A stretch of DNA of 32,851 bases from Hyphomicrobiales bacterium (lineage in GTDB: Bacteria; Pseudomonadota; Alphaproteobacteria; Rhizobiales; Beijerinckiaceae), in NCBI GenBank assembly GCA_025358745.1, contig JANYIH010000116.1:1-32851 (forward strand). Direction: 5' to 3'. A program made the translations under genes and the position numbers. Below, piece after piece: positions 1 through 8,210 of the stretch. The stretch's first letter is position 1, and every line of letters begins with the position of its first letter. The notes under the pieces are model-generated. The model was not told the origin of the DNA, searched no databases, and saw nothing but the letters and a program-made list of their open reading frames with translations.

Positions 1-218
1 GCCAGCACCACGGCTTCGACAGAGGGGTCGTTGAGCGCGTCGGAATAGTCGGGTGAAAGAAGCACGCCCTTCTGAGCGCAGAGCGATCGCACGGTATCGA
101 CATTCGGCTCGACAGCGCGGACCACGCGAATGTCTGAAGGCGCGGCCTGGAGCACGTTGAGTATTTTCTGGCCCCACCAACCCATCCCGATGAGAGCGAC
201 GCCGACCGGATCTGTCAC
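1..218 (-). CDS. Gfo/Idh/MocA family oxidoreductase, N-terminal part only
   Basis: The first 72 codons of a protein that runs off the left edge. The N-terminus reads VTDPVGVALIGMGWWGQ, a beta-strand followed by a Gly-rich turn (GMGWWG) as in the NAD(P)-binding fold of the Gfo/Idh/MocA family. It continues through VVRAVEPN and ends near DPSVEAVVLA, the usual strand where these enzymes continue into 'ATP..H'. The GTG start is chosen because GGAG lies about 8 bases upstream and no in-frame ATG is available. It is the last visible gene of the leftward array but is separated from the preceding gene by 386 bases, so it may have its own promoter. The substrate cannot be told from this fragment; members oxidise sugars, inositols or related hydroxy compounds. 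Confidence 0.8.
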   Translation of the reverse strand, partial: MTDPVGVALIGMGWWGQKILNVLQAAPSDIRVVRAVEPNVDTVRSLCAQKGVLLSPDYSDALNDPSVEAVVL

Positions 219-604
219 TGGCGCGTCTCCAATCGAGATGGCTTTTGGGCTGTCGTGCGCGTTGCGACATCCGTGATTTTCTGAACGCGACCGGAACATT
301 GCAGCTTCGCGCCACAGCGAGCGTCTCCCATCGCATTTCCTCCCGATCTAGCTGAACCGCTGCACTTTCAGCGCATGCAAGCCGCCTATTCGTTCAACGC
401 GTCCGACATGGCGCCGGTTCGTCATTCGGATCGCTGCCGACAGACCCACATTAGCCTCCCGACAGAGTGCGAATATGAGAAATTTCCTCATTTTGAGAAT
501 TTTATTCCGCGCGCCGGTTCGCCCCGGCGGGACAGACGCAGCGGGGGCGAGAGCCACAATCTCTTGCGAGGCCAATTCGCGTGAGACAGCGTACGAAAGC
601 GTCG
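219..604. other. Intergenic region with an AT-rich island
   Basis: No convincing gene: short open frames on both strands lack family resemblance and good ribosome sites. Most of the stretch is GC-rich like its surroundings, but bases 470-508 are strongly AT-rich. They hold ATGAG and CTCAT flanking an inner GAAATTTC palindrome (about 475-491), followed by a second TGAGAATTTT. Such a patch in GC-rich DNA may be a promoter or operator for the leftward partial oxidoreductase gene. The best -10-like hexamer on the minus strand is CATATT with a poor -35, so the assignment is weak. Confidence 0.35.
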
Positions 605-1504
605 CTACTTCGCGCCCCTGCCCTGCGCTTCGTCTCCCGCCGTGAGCACGAAAAAATCCTGATCGCCAAGGCCGCTCGCGACGGCGTCCTGATATAGTTT
701 GCGGATGTTTGAAACGAGCGGCATCGGACAGGACGTGGCGGTGGCGGCCGCCTCTATCAAGTCAAAGTCCTTCAGCATTTGCGCGGCGCTGAAGGCGGCC
801 TTGTAATCGCCTGACGTGATGGCGGCGCGCTTGTACTGGAGCAGCGGCGAGGCGATGGCGCTCTCGCACACGACCTCCATGATCGTTTGAATGTCCATTC
901 CCCCGTTCCGCGCCAACGCTAGCGATTCCGCCAACAGCGCAGAGGTCGCCCCCACCATGGCGTTGATCGCCAGCTTGAGATAGCGCGCCTCTTCGGCGGC
1001 TCCGACGAGAAACGCCTTCTTTGTGAAGGCGGCGAACACCTCGGTCATGGCGGCGAAAGTGTCGGACGGCCCCGACACCAAAGCGGTTAGCGCGCCCTGC
1101 GCCGCCGCCGCCGTCGACCCGGACACGGGCGCCCTGAGATAGGCGCACGGCTTCGCCGCCAAAGCCTTGGCGACCTGCGCCGACGCTGTCGGCGAAACCG
1201 TGCTGGTGTCGATATAGACCTGCTGGCCGGAGAGGCAATCGTTCAGCCCGCCGGGCGCAAGCGCGATTTCGAGCAGCGCCTTGTCGTCAGATATCGCCGA
1301 AACGACGACATCGACCCCGCCCGCCGCCTCCGCAATCGAGCGCGCGACTTCAAAGCCGTGGCTCGATGCGAGCGAAACGGCGGCGTCGTTGCGGCAGAGC
1401 ACTCTGACCCGGTAGCCGGCGCCCTTCAGGCGCAGGCAGATGGGAAGCCCCATCTTGCCCATGCCGATCCAACCAATCCGGGCCGAGGCGCCGTTTGTCG
1501 CCAT
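605..1504 (-). CDS. NAD(P)-dependent 3-hydroxyisobutyrate-dehydrogenase-like oxidoreductase
   Basis: A 299-residue beta-hydroxyacid dehydrogenase family protein. The N-terminus carries the dinucleotide-binding motif IGWIGMGKMGLPICLRL (about residues 10-26), then the strand DVVVSAISDD. The substrate-binding signature is present as YLRAPVSGSTAAAAQGAL (about 121-138), and the catalytic Lys lies in YLKLAINAMVGA (about 175-186). The length is normal for the family, which reduces or oxidises small 3-hydroxy acids or semialdehydes such as 3-hydroxyisobutyrate, tartronate semialdehyde or succinic semialdehyde. It starts 33 bases after the GabD-like gene, so both probably act on the same aldehyde or hydroxyacid. 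Family assignment is firm; the substrate is not. Confidence 0.88.
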   Translation of the reverse strand: MATNGASARIGWIGMGKMGLPICLRLKGAGYRVRVLCRNDAAVSLASSHGFEVARSIAEAAGGVDVVVSAISDDKALLEIALAPGGLNDCLSGQQVYIDTSTVSPTASAQVAKALAAKPCAYLRAPVSGSTAAAAQGALTALVSGPSDTFAAMTEVFAAFTKKAFLVGAAEEARYLKLAINAMVGATSALLAESLALARNGGMDIQTIMEVVCESAIASPLLQYKRAAITSGDYKAAFSAAQMLKDFDLIEAAATATSCPMPLVSNIRKLYQDAVASGLGDQDFFVLTAGDEAQGRGAK

Positions 1505-1537
1505 GGTTCGCGCGCTCCCCTAGACTGAGATAGCCGA

Positions 1538-3004
1538 TCATGAATGGCCCAGCAGACCGCCCATCAGCATATATTTCATTTCCAGATATTCCTCGACGCC
1601 GTGGTGCGAACCTTCGCGCCCGAGCCCGCTCTCCTTCACGCCGCCGAACGGCGCCTCGGCCGTTGATATTATGCCTTCGTTGATACCAACCATGCCATAT
1701 TCGAGACCCTCGGCCACCCGCCAAACCCGGCCGATGTCGCGCGCATAGAAATAGCAGGCCAAACCAAATTCAGTGGCGTTCGCCATCTCGATGGCCTCTT
1801 CTTCCGTCTTGAAACGGAACAGCGGCGCCACGGGACCGAAGGTCTCCTCGCGCGCGACCGCCATATCAGCCGTCACGTCGCGGAGCAGGGTCGGCTCGAA
1901 GAAATTGCCGCCAAGCGCCTTGCCGCCAACCAGGATGCTCGCGCCCTTGGCCACCGCATCGTCGATATGCTCCTGCACCTTGGCGACCGCCGCGCGGTTG
2001 ATCAGCGGTCCGGTCGTGACGCCCGTCTGCGTCCCGTCGCCCACGCGCAAGGCCTTTACGGCTTCGCCAAGTTTGGCGGCGAACGCGTCGTAAACCCCGT
2101 CCTGCACGAGCAGGCGATTGGCGCAGACGCAGGTCTGGCCCGCGTTCCGATATTTGGACGCCATCGCGCCCTGGACGGCGGCGTCGAGATCGGCGTCGTC
2201 GAACACGATGAACGGCGCGTTGCCTCCCAGCTCCAACCCTAGTTTCTTGATGGTGGGGGCGCATTGCGCCATCAGCACGCGCCCGACCTCGGTCGAGCCT
2301 GTGAAGGTCAATCCGCGCACGATCGGGTTCGACGTCATCTCGGCGCCGATCTCGCGCGAGGATCCTGTGAGGACCGAGAACAACCCGGCGGGCAGGCCGG
2401 CGCGCTCGCCCAGTTCCGCCAGCGCCAGCGCGGACAACGGCGTCTCGCCCGCGGGCTTGCAGACGAAGGCGCAACCCGCGGCCAATGCCGGCCCCGCCTT
2501 GCGGGTGATCATCGCATTGGGAAAGTTCCATGGCGTGATGGCGGCGACGACGCCGAGCGCTTGCTTGATGACGATCATCCGAGAATTCGGCCAGGGCGAG
2601 GGAATGGTCTCGCCGTAAATGCGCTTGCCCTCCTCGGCGAAGAACTCGATGAATGAGGCGCCATAGGCGATCTCTCCGCGAGATTCCGCCAAAGGCTTGC
2701 CTTGCTCGGCGGTCATGATGCGGGCCAGATCTTCCTGATGCTCCATCATCAGGTTGAACCACTTGCGCAAGACGCTCGCGCGCTCTTTCGCGCTCCGTCT
2801 CGCCCATAGCTTCTGCGCGTCGCGCGCGGCCTCGATCGCGCGTCGCGTCTCCGCGGCGCCAAGTTTCGGCACGCGCCCGACGAGGCTGTCATCCACCGGA
2901 TTGGTGACGGCGATCGTCTCGCCGGCGCCGACCCATTCGCCCGCGACGTAACATTTGTCCTTGAGGAGCGAGGGGTCGGAGAGCGACAGTTTCGTTGCGG
3001 GCAT
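1538..3004 (-). CDS. gabD: NAD(P)-dependent aldehyde dehydrogenase, succinate-semialdehyde dehydrogenase (GabD) type
   Basis: A 488-residue cytosolic aldehyde dehydrogenase oxidising an aldehyde, typically succinic semialdehyde, to the acid. Motifs in order: YVAGEWV near the N-terminus, ITPWNFPNAMITRK, FTGSTEVGR, the general base Glu258 in LELGGNAPF, and the nucleophile Cys292 in NAGQTCVCANR. The C-terminal PFGGVKESGLGREG is typical of GabD. The ATG at 3004 is preferred because GGA sits about 11 bases upstream and it begins at the domain; an ATG at 3013 and a TTG at 3046 are alternatives. It lies 93 bases after the E3 gene. In an acetoin-type pathway it could instead oxidise acetaldehyde, so the GabD name reflects sequence class and not proven substrate. 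Confidence 0.9.
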   Translation of the reverse strand: MPATKLSLSDPSLLKDKCYVAGEWVGAGETIAVTNPVDDSLVGRVPKLGAAETRRAIEAARDAQKLWARRSAKERASVLRKWFNLMMEHQEDLARIMTAEQGKPLAESRGEIAYGASFIEFFAEEGKRIYGETIPSPWPNSRMIVIKQALGVVAAITPWNFPNAMITRKAGPALAAGCAFVCKPAGETPLSALALAELGERAGLPAGLFSVLTGSSREIGAEMTSNPIVRGLTFTGSTEVGRVLMAQCAPTIKKLGLELGGNAPFIVFDDADLDAAVQGAMASKYRNAGQTCVCANRLLVQDGVYDAFAAKLGEAVKALRVGDGTQTGVTTGPLINRAAVAKVQEHIDDAVAKGASILVGGKALGGNFFEPTLLRDVTADMAVAREETFGPVAPLFRFKTEEEAIEMANATEFGLACYFYARDIGRVWRVAEGLEYGMVGINEGIISTAEAPFGGVKESGLGREGSHHGVEEYLEMKYMLMGGLLGHS

Positions 3005-3097
3005 GGAAAGCATCCGTCGATCAAAGGTTGCTGTTAGCAAGGTCAAGCGCCACGGCCCCGCTGACTTGTTTCAGGAGCAGGTCAAAGCAGTCTTAGC

Positions 3098-4528
3098 CTA
3101 TATATGAATCGCGCGTCCATAGGCGGCCAGGACGCTCTCGTGCATCGCCTCGGACAAGGTTGGGTGCGGGAACACGGTCGCCATCAGCTCTTCTTCCGTG
3201 GTCTCCAATCCCATCGCGATGACGAGCCCCTGGATCAACTCAGTGACATCGGCGCCAACCATATGCGCGCCCAGCAGCTTGCCTGATTTGGCGTCGAAGA
3301 TTGTCTTGATCATGCCGTGGTCCTCGCCCAGCGCAATGGCCTTGCCATTGGCGGCGAAGGGAAAGCGACCGATCCGCAAATCGTGACCCGCAGCCCGCGC
3401 CTTGGCTTCCGTCAACCCGACACTGGCGATCTGCGGCTGACTGTACGTGCATCCGGGAATTTTCTCGCGCGCCACCGAATGCGCCTTCAATCCCGCGATA
3501 GCTTCGACGCAGACGACGCCCTCAAGCTCGGCCTTGTGGGCCAGCATCGGCGGCCCGGCGACGTCGCCGATGGCGTAAAGCCCGGCAACGTTGGTGCGCC
3601 CCAAGGCGTCGGTCGCGATGCAACCCCGTTCGATCCCAACGCCGAGCCGTTCGAGGCCAAGCGATTCGATATTGCCCCGAACCCCAACGGCGACGATGAT
3701 TTTTTCCGCGGAAATCTCTTCGCTTCGCTCGCCGCGCTCGACGGTCGCAACGAGAAGGTCGCCGGCCGTCCTGACGGCGCCGACCTTCGCCCCCGTCAGG
3801 ATCGTCATGCCCTGGGCTTCGAATTGCCGGCGTGCAGCCGCCGCGATCTCCGCATCCTCCGCCGGCAAGATCTGGTCTAGCATCTCGACGACGGTGACCT
3901 TCGCGCCCATGGCGCGATAAAAGGACGCGAACTCGACCCCGATGGCGCCGGACCCTACAATCAGCAACGAGGCGGGAATGCGCTCGGGGACCATCGCCTC
4001 GAAATAGGTCCAAACACTTTCGCCGTCAGGCTCAAGCCCGGGCAAGGTCCGCGGTCGCGCGCCGGTGGCGACGATAATGTGGTCGGCCGAATATTCGCCC
4101 GCGCCCAATGTACGCGCAGGCGGCGTCGGTTGGGGCTGGCGAGGCTTGCCAAACTTGTCGGAAACTTTGATCCGTCCCGGCGCGATGAGCGTCGCTTCGC
4201 CCCAGATGACAGCCACCTTGTTCTTCGTCAACAGGCCGGCGACACCTCGGTTCAGTCGCTGCGAAACCTCGCGCGAGCGTTGAACCACGGCTTTGGGATC
4301 GAACGCGACGTTTTCGGCGGAGAGGCCGAATTCCTTTGCTCGCCGGAACAGACCATAGACTTCCGCCGATCGCAGCAAAGCCTTGGTGGGAATGCAGCCC
4401 CAATTGAGGCAAATGCCGCCGAGATGCTCGCGCTCAACGATCGCCGTCTTCATTCCAAGCTGTGCGGCGCGAATGGCCGCGACATAGCCGCCGGGCCCCG
4501 AGCCAACGACGATGAGGTCGAATTTCAT
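3098..4528 (-). CDS. lpdA: Dihydrolipoamide dehydrogenase (E3)
   Basis: A 476-residue FAD disulfide oxidoreductase that reoxidises the dihydrolipoyl arm of E2 and reduces NAD+. The N-terminal FAD motif is GSGPGGYVAA. The redox disulfide is Cys40-Cys45 in GGICLNWGC. An NAD-binding GSGAIGVEFA follows, then the second FAD contact YAIGDVAG. The C-terminal interface has the catalytic His455-Pro456 and Glu460 in HPTLSE. A Pro/Gln-rich insert (KPRQPQPTPPART) before the VATGARPR strand is familiar from alphaproteobacterial E3 enzymes. Its start overlaps the CobW stop by 4 bases, so the two are probably translationally coupled. It most likely serves the E1/E2 genes encoded upstream in the same array. 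Confidence 0.96.
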   Translation of the reverse strand: MKFDLIVVGSGPGGYVAAIRAAQLGMKTAIVEREHLGGICLNWGCIPTKALLRSAEVYGLFRRAKEFGLSAENVAFDPKAVVQRSREVSQRLNRGVAGLLTKNKVAVIWGEATLIAPGRIKVSDKFGKPRQPQPTPPARTLGAGEYSADHIIVATGARPRTLPGLEPDGESVWTYFEAMVPERIPASLLIVGSGAIGVEFASFYRAMGAKVTVVEMLDQILPAEDAEIAAAARRQFEAQGMTILTGAKVGAVRTAGDLLVATVERGERSEEISAEKIIVAVGVRGNIESLGLERLGVGIERGCIATDALGRTNVAGLYAIGDVAGPPMLAHKAELEGVVCVEAIAGLKAHSVAREKIPGCTYSQPQIASVGLTEAKARAAGHDLRIGRFPFAANGKAIALGEDHGMIKTIFDAKSGKLLGAHMVGADVTELIQGLVIAMGLETTEEELMATVFPHPTLSEAMHESVLAAYGRAIHI

Positions 4529-5664
4529 TGCGGCCGCGCCGTCGTTTTCGACCGCTCCCTCGCCTCGCGTCCCCGCGCGCGCGCCTGAAACGTTCGCGAA
4601 CTGACCCGGTCCAGCAGATCGATTACATCTTTCAGGTTCGCGCGCGGAATGCCCTGCGTGATGAATACGATCTGCGTCCGATGATCATCGTCGGGCCACT
4701 GGTCGAGCCAACTCATCGTGTGCAGCAAATGTTGGACGCCTTGAATGACGGCGGGGCGGCCCGGCTCCTCCGCGATATTGACGAGCCCCTTCACGCGCAG
4801 CAGGCCCGAGCCGAGATTTTGCGCGATGCCGTCGAGCAGGAATTGCAATTCGTCGCGCGACAACGGCGCCTCGCGCGTCAGCACAAAGCTTTCGATCGCC
4901 TTGTCATGCAGGTGATTGAAGCTGTGCCCGTGGCCGCAGGCGTCGTCGTGGGAATGGCCGCTTTCGAGATGCGCGCCCACATTCAACCAGGGGCGTGGAT
5001 CCGCCTTCGGGTCGGCGGCGTCGAACCCTTTCGAGGTGAGCAGCCTGGCGACCGAGGCCGACGTCCAGTCAACCACGCCTATCTCCGCCGAGGGATTGAT
5101 GCGTCGAAGCTCGCGACGTATCTGCGCCTCGGCCTCATCGCGGTCGCCCTCGACGAGATCGAGCTTCGTGATCCGCATTTTCTCGGCCAGCGCGACCTGC
5201 CGCACGGACTCGTCGTGTTGCTCGGCCGTGCCGCGCCAGTTGACCGCATCGACAAGGGTGACGACGCTGGCCACACGATAGAGGCCTTCCAACGTCGGCT
5301 CCGACAGGAAGACTTGCAGCACCGGGCCCGGTTCCGCCAATCCCGAGGTTTCGATGACGACGTTGTCGAACGCAGGAATCTCGCCGGCCTGACGCGCGTG
5401 GAACAACGAATTCAGCGTGCCGACGAGATCGCTTTTCACCGTGCAGCACAGGCATCCGTTCTCCAGCACAACCACGGAGTCCGAGCTTTTGGCGAACAGC
5501 TTTTGATCGAGGCCGACTTCGCCGAATTCATTGACGACCACCACCGTCTTCGCCAACTCCGGCGCGCGGAGCGCGGCGTTGATGAGCGTAGTCTTGCCGC
5601 TGCCGAGAAAGCCGGTGACCAGGGTCACCGGAATCCTCTCAGCGGGCGGCCTTTCGCCAGACAT
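4525..5664 (-). CDS. CobW/G3E-family GTPase, putative metallochaperone
   Basis: A 379-residue G3E-class P-loop GTPase. The Walker A motif is GFLGSGKTT (18-26). The family's metal-binding motif CxCC is Cys71-Leu-Cys73-Cys74 in ENGCLCC. A G4-like TKLD follows. Between the GTPase and the C-terminal CobW_C domain lies a His-rich stretch (GHSHDDACGHGHSFNHLHD) that probably binds Zn2+ or a similar ion. The C-terminal domain contains LLRVKGLVNIAEEPGRPAVIQGVQH. Relatives insert or deliver zinc or other metals to client enzymes. Its start is 12 bases after the M24 gene stop and it overlaps lpdA by 4 bases. The M24 protein or the zinc-dependent butanediol dehydrogenase are candidate clients by context only. 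Confidence 0.93.
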   Translation of the reverse strand: MSGERPPAERIPVTLVTGFLGSGKTTLINAALRAPELAKTVVVVNEFGEVGLDQKLFAKSSDSVVVLENGCLCCTVKSDLVGTLNSLFHARQAGEIPAFDNVVIETSGLAEPGPVLQVFLSEPTLEGLYRVASVVTLVDAVNWRGTAEQHDESVRQVALAEKMRITKLDLVEGDRDEAEAQIRRELRRINPSAEIGVVDWTSASVARLLTSKGFDAADPKADPRPWLNVGAHLESGHSHDDACGHGHSFNHLHDKAIESFVLTREAPLSRDELQFLLDGIAQNLGSGLLRVKGLVNIAEEPGRPAVIQGVQHLLHTMSWLDQWPDDDHRTQIVFITQGIPRANLKDVIDLLDRVSSRTFQARARGREARERSKTTARPQ

Positions 5665-5676
5665 GCCGGTCTCCGT

Positions 5677-6930
5677 TCAGAACACTTCGCAACCGGGAAG
5701 TCCGCACGAGATGAGGCGGTCGGACGGGAAGTTGGTGATGATTTCGCACCCGTCCTTGGTGACTACCACCTCTTCCTCGATACGCGCGGCGCCGGAGCCG
5801 TCCTCCGAGCCCTTCCAGGTTTCCAGCGCAAACACCATCCCCTCGGCGAGCGGCTTGTTCTGACCGCGGAATCGCTTGGAGAAGATCGGCCGCTCCCACA
5901 GCGACAGGCCGACGCCGTGCCCGTATTGTAGCAAGAAAGCTTCCTCCTCGTCGCGATAGCCAAAATCCTTCGCGTCCGGCCACACCGAGGCGACCTCGTC
6001 GGGCGTGACGCCGGGGCGGATCATGTCGATCGAGGCGCTGATCCATTTGGAGGCGGTCTCGTAGGCGTCGATCTGCGCCTTCGACGGCTCGCCGCAGATG
6101 AAGGTGCGATAATAGCAGGTGCGGTAGCCGTTGAAGGAATGCATGATGTCGAGGAAGATCATGTCGCCCGGCTGGATCATGCGATCAGAGAACGTGTGGG
6201 AATGCGGGCGTCCGCGCCGGCCCGACACCGAGTTCACGCATTCGACGCGCTCGGAGCCCATGCGAAACAGGCGGTCGTTGGCGATGGCGACCAGTTCGTT
6301 TTCCTTCGCGCCGGGGCGGATCGCCCGGCAGATGTCGACATAAGTGGCGTCAACCATGGACGAGGCCATCTTGAGCAGTTCGATCTCGTCGGCGGTCTTG
6401 ATTTCGCGCGCATCCAGCAGCGCCTGCTGGCCATCGACCACGTTGATCCCTTCGGCCTCAAGCGCGCGCAGCATGCCGATTTCCATCATATCGATGCCAA
6501 GCGGCTCCTTGTCGATGCCGTAGTGCGCCAGCGCCTTCTTGATCTGTCTGGCGAAATCATACTGCACATTCATCGACGGCGGAATCGCGCCCTGCATGGT
6601 CGTGATCGGTGCGGCGACGTTGTCCGCGATCCAGGGCGAGGAAATGCGCTTGGCGGGCGGCGCGGGGTCCCACAGGAACGGCTTTCCCTCGGCCGGGCAG
6701 AGCGCGTAGCGGAAGAACTTGTCGCGCGCCCATTCGCCGATATGGGTCGCCGTGACATAGCGGATATTGTCAAAGTTGAAGCACAGAACGGCGCCGAGAC
6801 CCGCGTATTGGATCGCGCTCTGCGCGCGCGCGAGGCGCTCCTTCGACAGGCGGCTGTAGTCGATGCCTTGCTCCCAGTCTTTGGCCATGGCGCCGAAGGC
6901 TGCGGTGGAATGGGGGCTGTTGTATTTCAT
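5677..6930 (-). CDS. M24 'pita-bread' family protein with an altered metal site (DddP-like group)
   Basis: A 417-residue protein with the two-domain creatinase/aminopeptidase P layout. The N-terminal half contains CFNFDNIRYVTATH, a pattern also seen in DddP-type and Xaa-Pro peptidase relatives. Of the five usual metal ligands, Asp261 (FLDIMHS), His338 (YGHGVGL), Glu370 (ALETW) and Glu385 (ARIEEEV) are present. The second Asp, eleven residues after the first, is Cys272 in YRTCYYRTF. Classical dinuclear peptidase chemistry is therefore doubtful; the family also includes non-peptidases such as creatinase and the DMSP lyase DddP. It starts 45 bases after the E2 stop, followed directly by the CobW GTPase. 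It probably acts on a small molecule of the same pathway. Confidence 0.85.
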   Translation of the reverse strand: MKYNSPHSTAAFGAMAKDWEQGIDYSRLSKERLARAQSAIQYAGLGAVLCFNFDNIRYVTATHIGEWARDKFFRYALCPAEGKPFLWDPAPPAKRISSPWIADNVAAPITTMQGAIPPSMNVQYDFARQIKKALAHYGIDKEPLGIDMMEIGMLRALEAEGINVVDGQQALLDAREIKTADEIELLKMASSMVDATYVDICRAIRPGAKENELVAIANDRLFRMGSERVECVNSVSGRRGRPHSHTFSDRMIQPGDMIFLDIMHSFNGYRTCYYRTFICGEPSKAQIDAYETASKWISASIDMIRPGVTPDEVASVWPDAKDFGYRDEEEAFLLQYGHGVGLSLWERPIFSKRFRGQNKPLAEGMVFALETWKGSEDGSGAARIEEEVVVTKDGCEIITNFPSDRLISCGLPGCEVF

Positions 6931-6975
6931 CGATCCCTCTTGTGTCTTGCTGGCGGACTTAGGCTTGGCGCCTTG

Positions 6976-8205
6976 TCACATGAATTCCGAGAGTTCGGCG
7001 GCCCAGTCGCGCTGCTCAACGATCCGCTTGAGGCTGGAGAGGAACGCGGCGGAATAGGCGCCGTCGAAGGCGCGATGATCGAAGCTCTGCCCGATCATGC
7101 CGATCATGCGCGCGGCCAGAAAATCGCCCTGCGGCGTCGAGACGACGGCGGGCTTCAACTTGATGGCGTCGGTCGATAGAATAGCGACCTGCGGCGCATT
7201 GATGATCGGCGCGGTGAATGTCGTGCCGAAGGCGCCATTGTTGCTCAGAGAATAGGTGCCGCCCGAGAGATCGTCGGGCGTCAGCTTGCCCGACCGCGCC
7301 TTTTCGATCTGACGGTTCATCGCCTTGGCGAGTCCGACCAGCGTCAAATCCGCGGCGTTGCGCACGACAGGCACAACGAGGCCCTTGTGCGAGAGATCGA
7401 CGGCGATGCCAAGGTTGACGTCACGCGACAGGATCAGCGCGTCGCCGGTGAAACGGGCGTTGATCTGCGGAAACGCCTGGATCGCTAGACATGTCGCGCG
7501 CGCGATGAAAGGCAGATAGGTGAGCGAGAAGCCGTGCGCTTGCCTGAATGCATCCTTGCGTTTCTGGCGCACGAGATCGAGCGCGGTGAAATCGACGTCA
7601 ATCGCCTGGAACACATGCGGTATCGTGCGCCAGTTCTCGGTGAGCCGCTCCGCGGTCCGTTTCCGCACCGCGCTCAGCGTGACGACATCGCCGTCCTGCG
7701 GCGAGGCCGCGAACACCGGGGGCGGCGAAGGCGTCGCCGGACGCGCCTCCAGAGCCGCGCGCACGTCCTTTTCCTCGATCTTTGACGCGCCGCGTTGCTT
7801 GGCGGCGGCGGTGAGGGTCGCAAGCTGCAAGCCGTTCTGCGCGATCAACCGTCGCGCCAGCGGCGTCACGCGGACGCCTTCCGCGTTCCTGGCCGGGCCG
7901 AACCTGTCGAGCGGGGTCGCGACCTCCTCGAAGGGCGAACGCGCCGGCGCAAGCGGCGCCGAAGCCCCAGCCCCGCCGACGACAGCGACGACAGCGCCAA
8001 CTTTGGCTACGATCCCTTCGGCGACGCGTATTTCGTTCAGGCGTCCCGCCAGGATTGACTGAACCTCCAGCGTCACCTTGTCGGTCTCAACCTCGAACAG
8101 GTTGTCGCCCTCCTTGATCTCGTCGCCAACCGACTTGAACCATTTGAGAATCTTGCCCTCGGCGACGGTCTCGCCGAGCTGCGGCATGATGACAGTGTTG
8201 GTCAT
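6976..8205 (-). CDS. acoC: Dihydrolipoamide acyltransferase (E2) of an acetoin-dehydrogenase/2-oxo acid complex
   Basis: A 409-residue E2 core protein. An N-terminal lipoyl domain carries the modified Lys43 in ETDKVTLEV. An Ala/Pro-rich linker leads to a peripheral-subunit-binding domain (about 108-142, VRVTPLARRLIAQNG). The catalytic acyltransferase domain ends with the active-site His377 and Asp381 in SFDHRAFDG. It passes the acyl group from E1 to CoA. The ATG at 8205 lies 5 bases after the E1 beta stop with a GAGAG-type ribosome site; a TTG at 8214 is less likely. A single lipoyl domain and adjacency to the AcoB-like E1 beta favour an acetoin dehydrogenase assignment over housekeeping PDH, though a branched-chain complex is not excluded. 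Confidence 0.92.
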   Translation of the reverse strand: MTNTVIMPQLGETVAEGKILKWFKSVGDEIKEGDNLFEVETDKVTLEVQSILAGRLNEIRVAEGIVAKVGAVVAVVGGAGASAPLAPARSPFEEVATPLDRFGPARNAEGVRVTPLARRLIAQNGLQLATLTAAAKQRGASKIEEKDVRAALEARPATPSPPPVFAASPQDGDVVTLSAVRKRTAERLTENWRTIPHVFQAIDVDFTALDLVRQKRKDAFRQAHGFSLTYLPFIARATCLAIQAFPQINARFTGDALILSRDVNLGIAVDLSHKGLVVPVVRNAADLTLVGLAKAMNRQIEKARSGKLTPDDLSGGTYSLSNNGAFGTTFTAPIINAPQVAILSTDAIKLKPAVVSTPQGDFLAARMIGMIGQSFDHRAFDGAYSAAFLSSLKRIVEQRDWAAELSEFM

Positions 8206-8210
8206 CGCTC

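Noticed and set aside
348-584. Overlapping open frames on both strands in the 219-604 gap
   Set aside because: Both are under 80 codons, Arg-rich, lack ribosome sites and resemble no family; they are products of high GC content.
4528-5931. 467-codon plus-strand open frame opposite the CobW and M24 genes
   Set aside because: Low-complexity Arg/Asp/His/Leu-rich shadow; the minus-strand genes carry Walker A, CxCC and M24 motifs.
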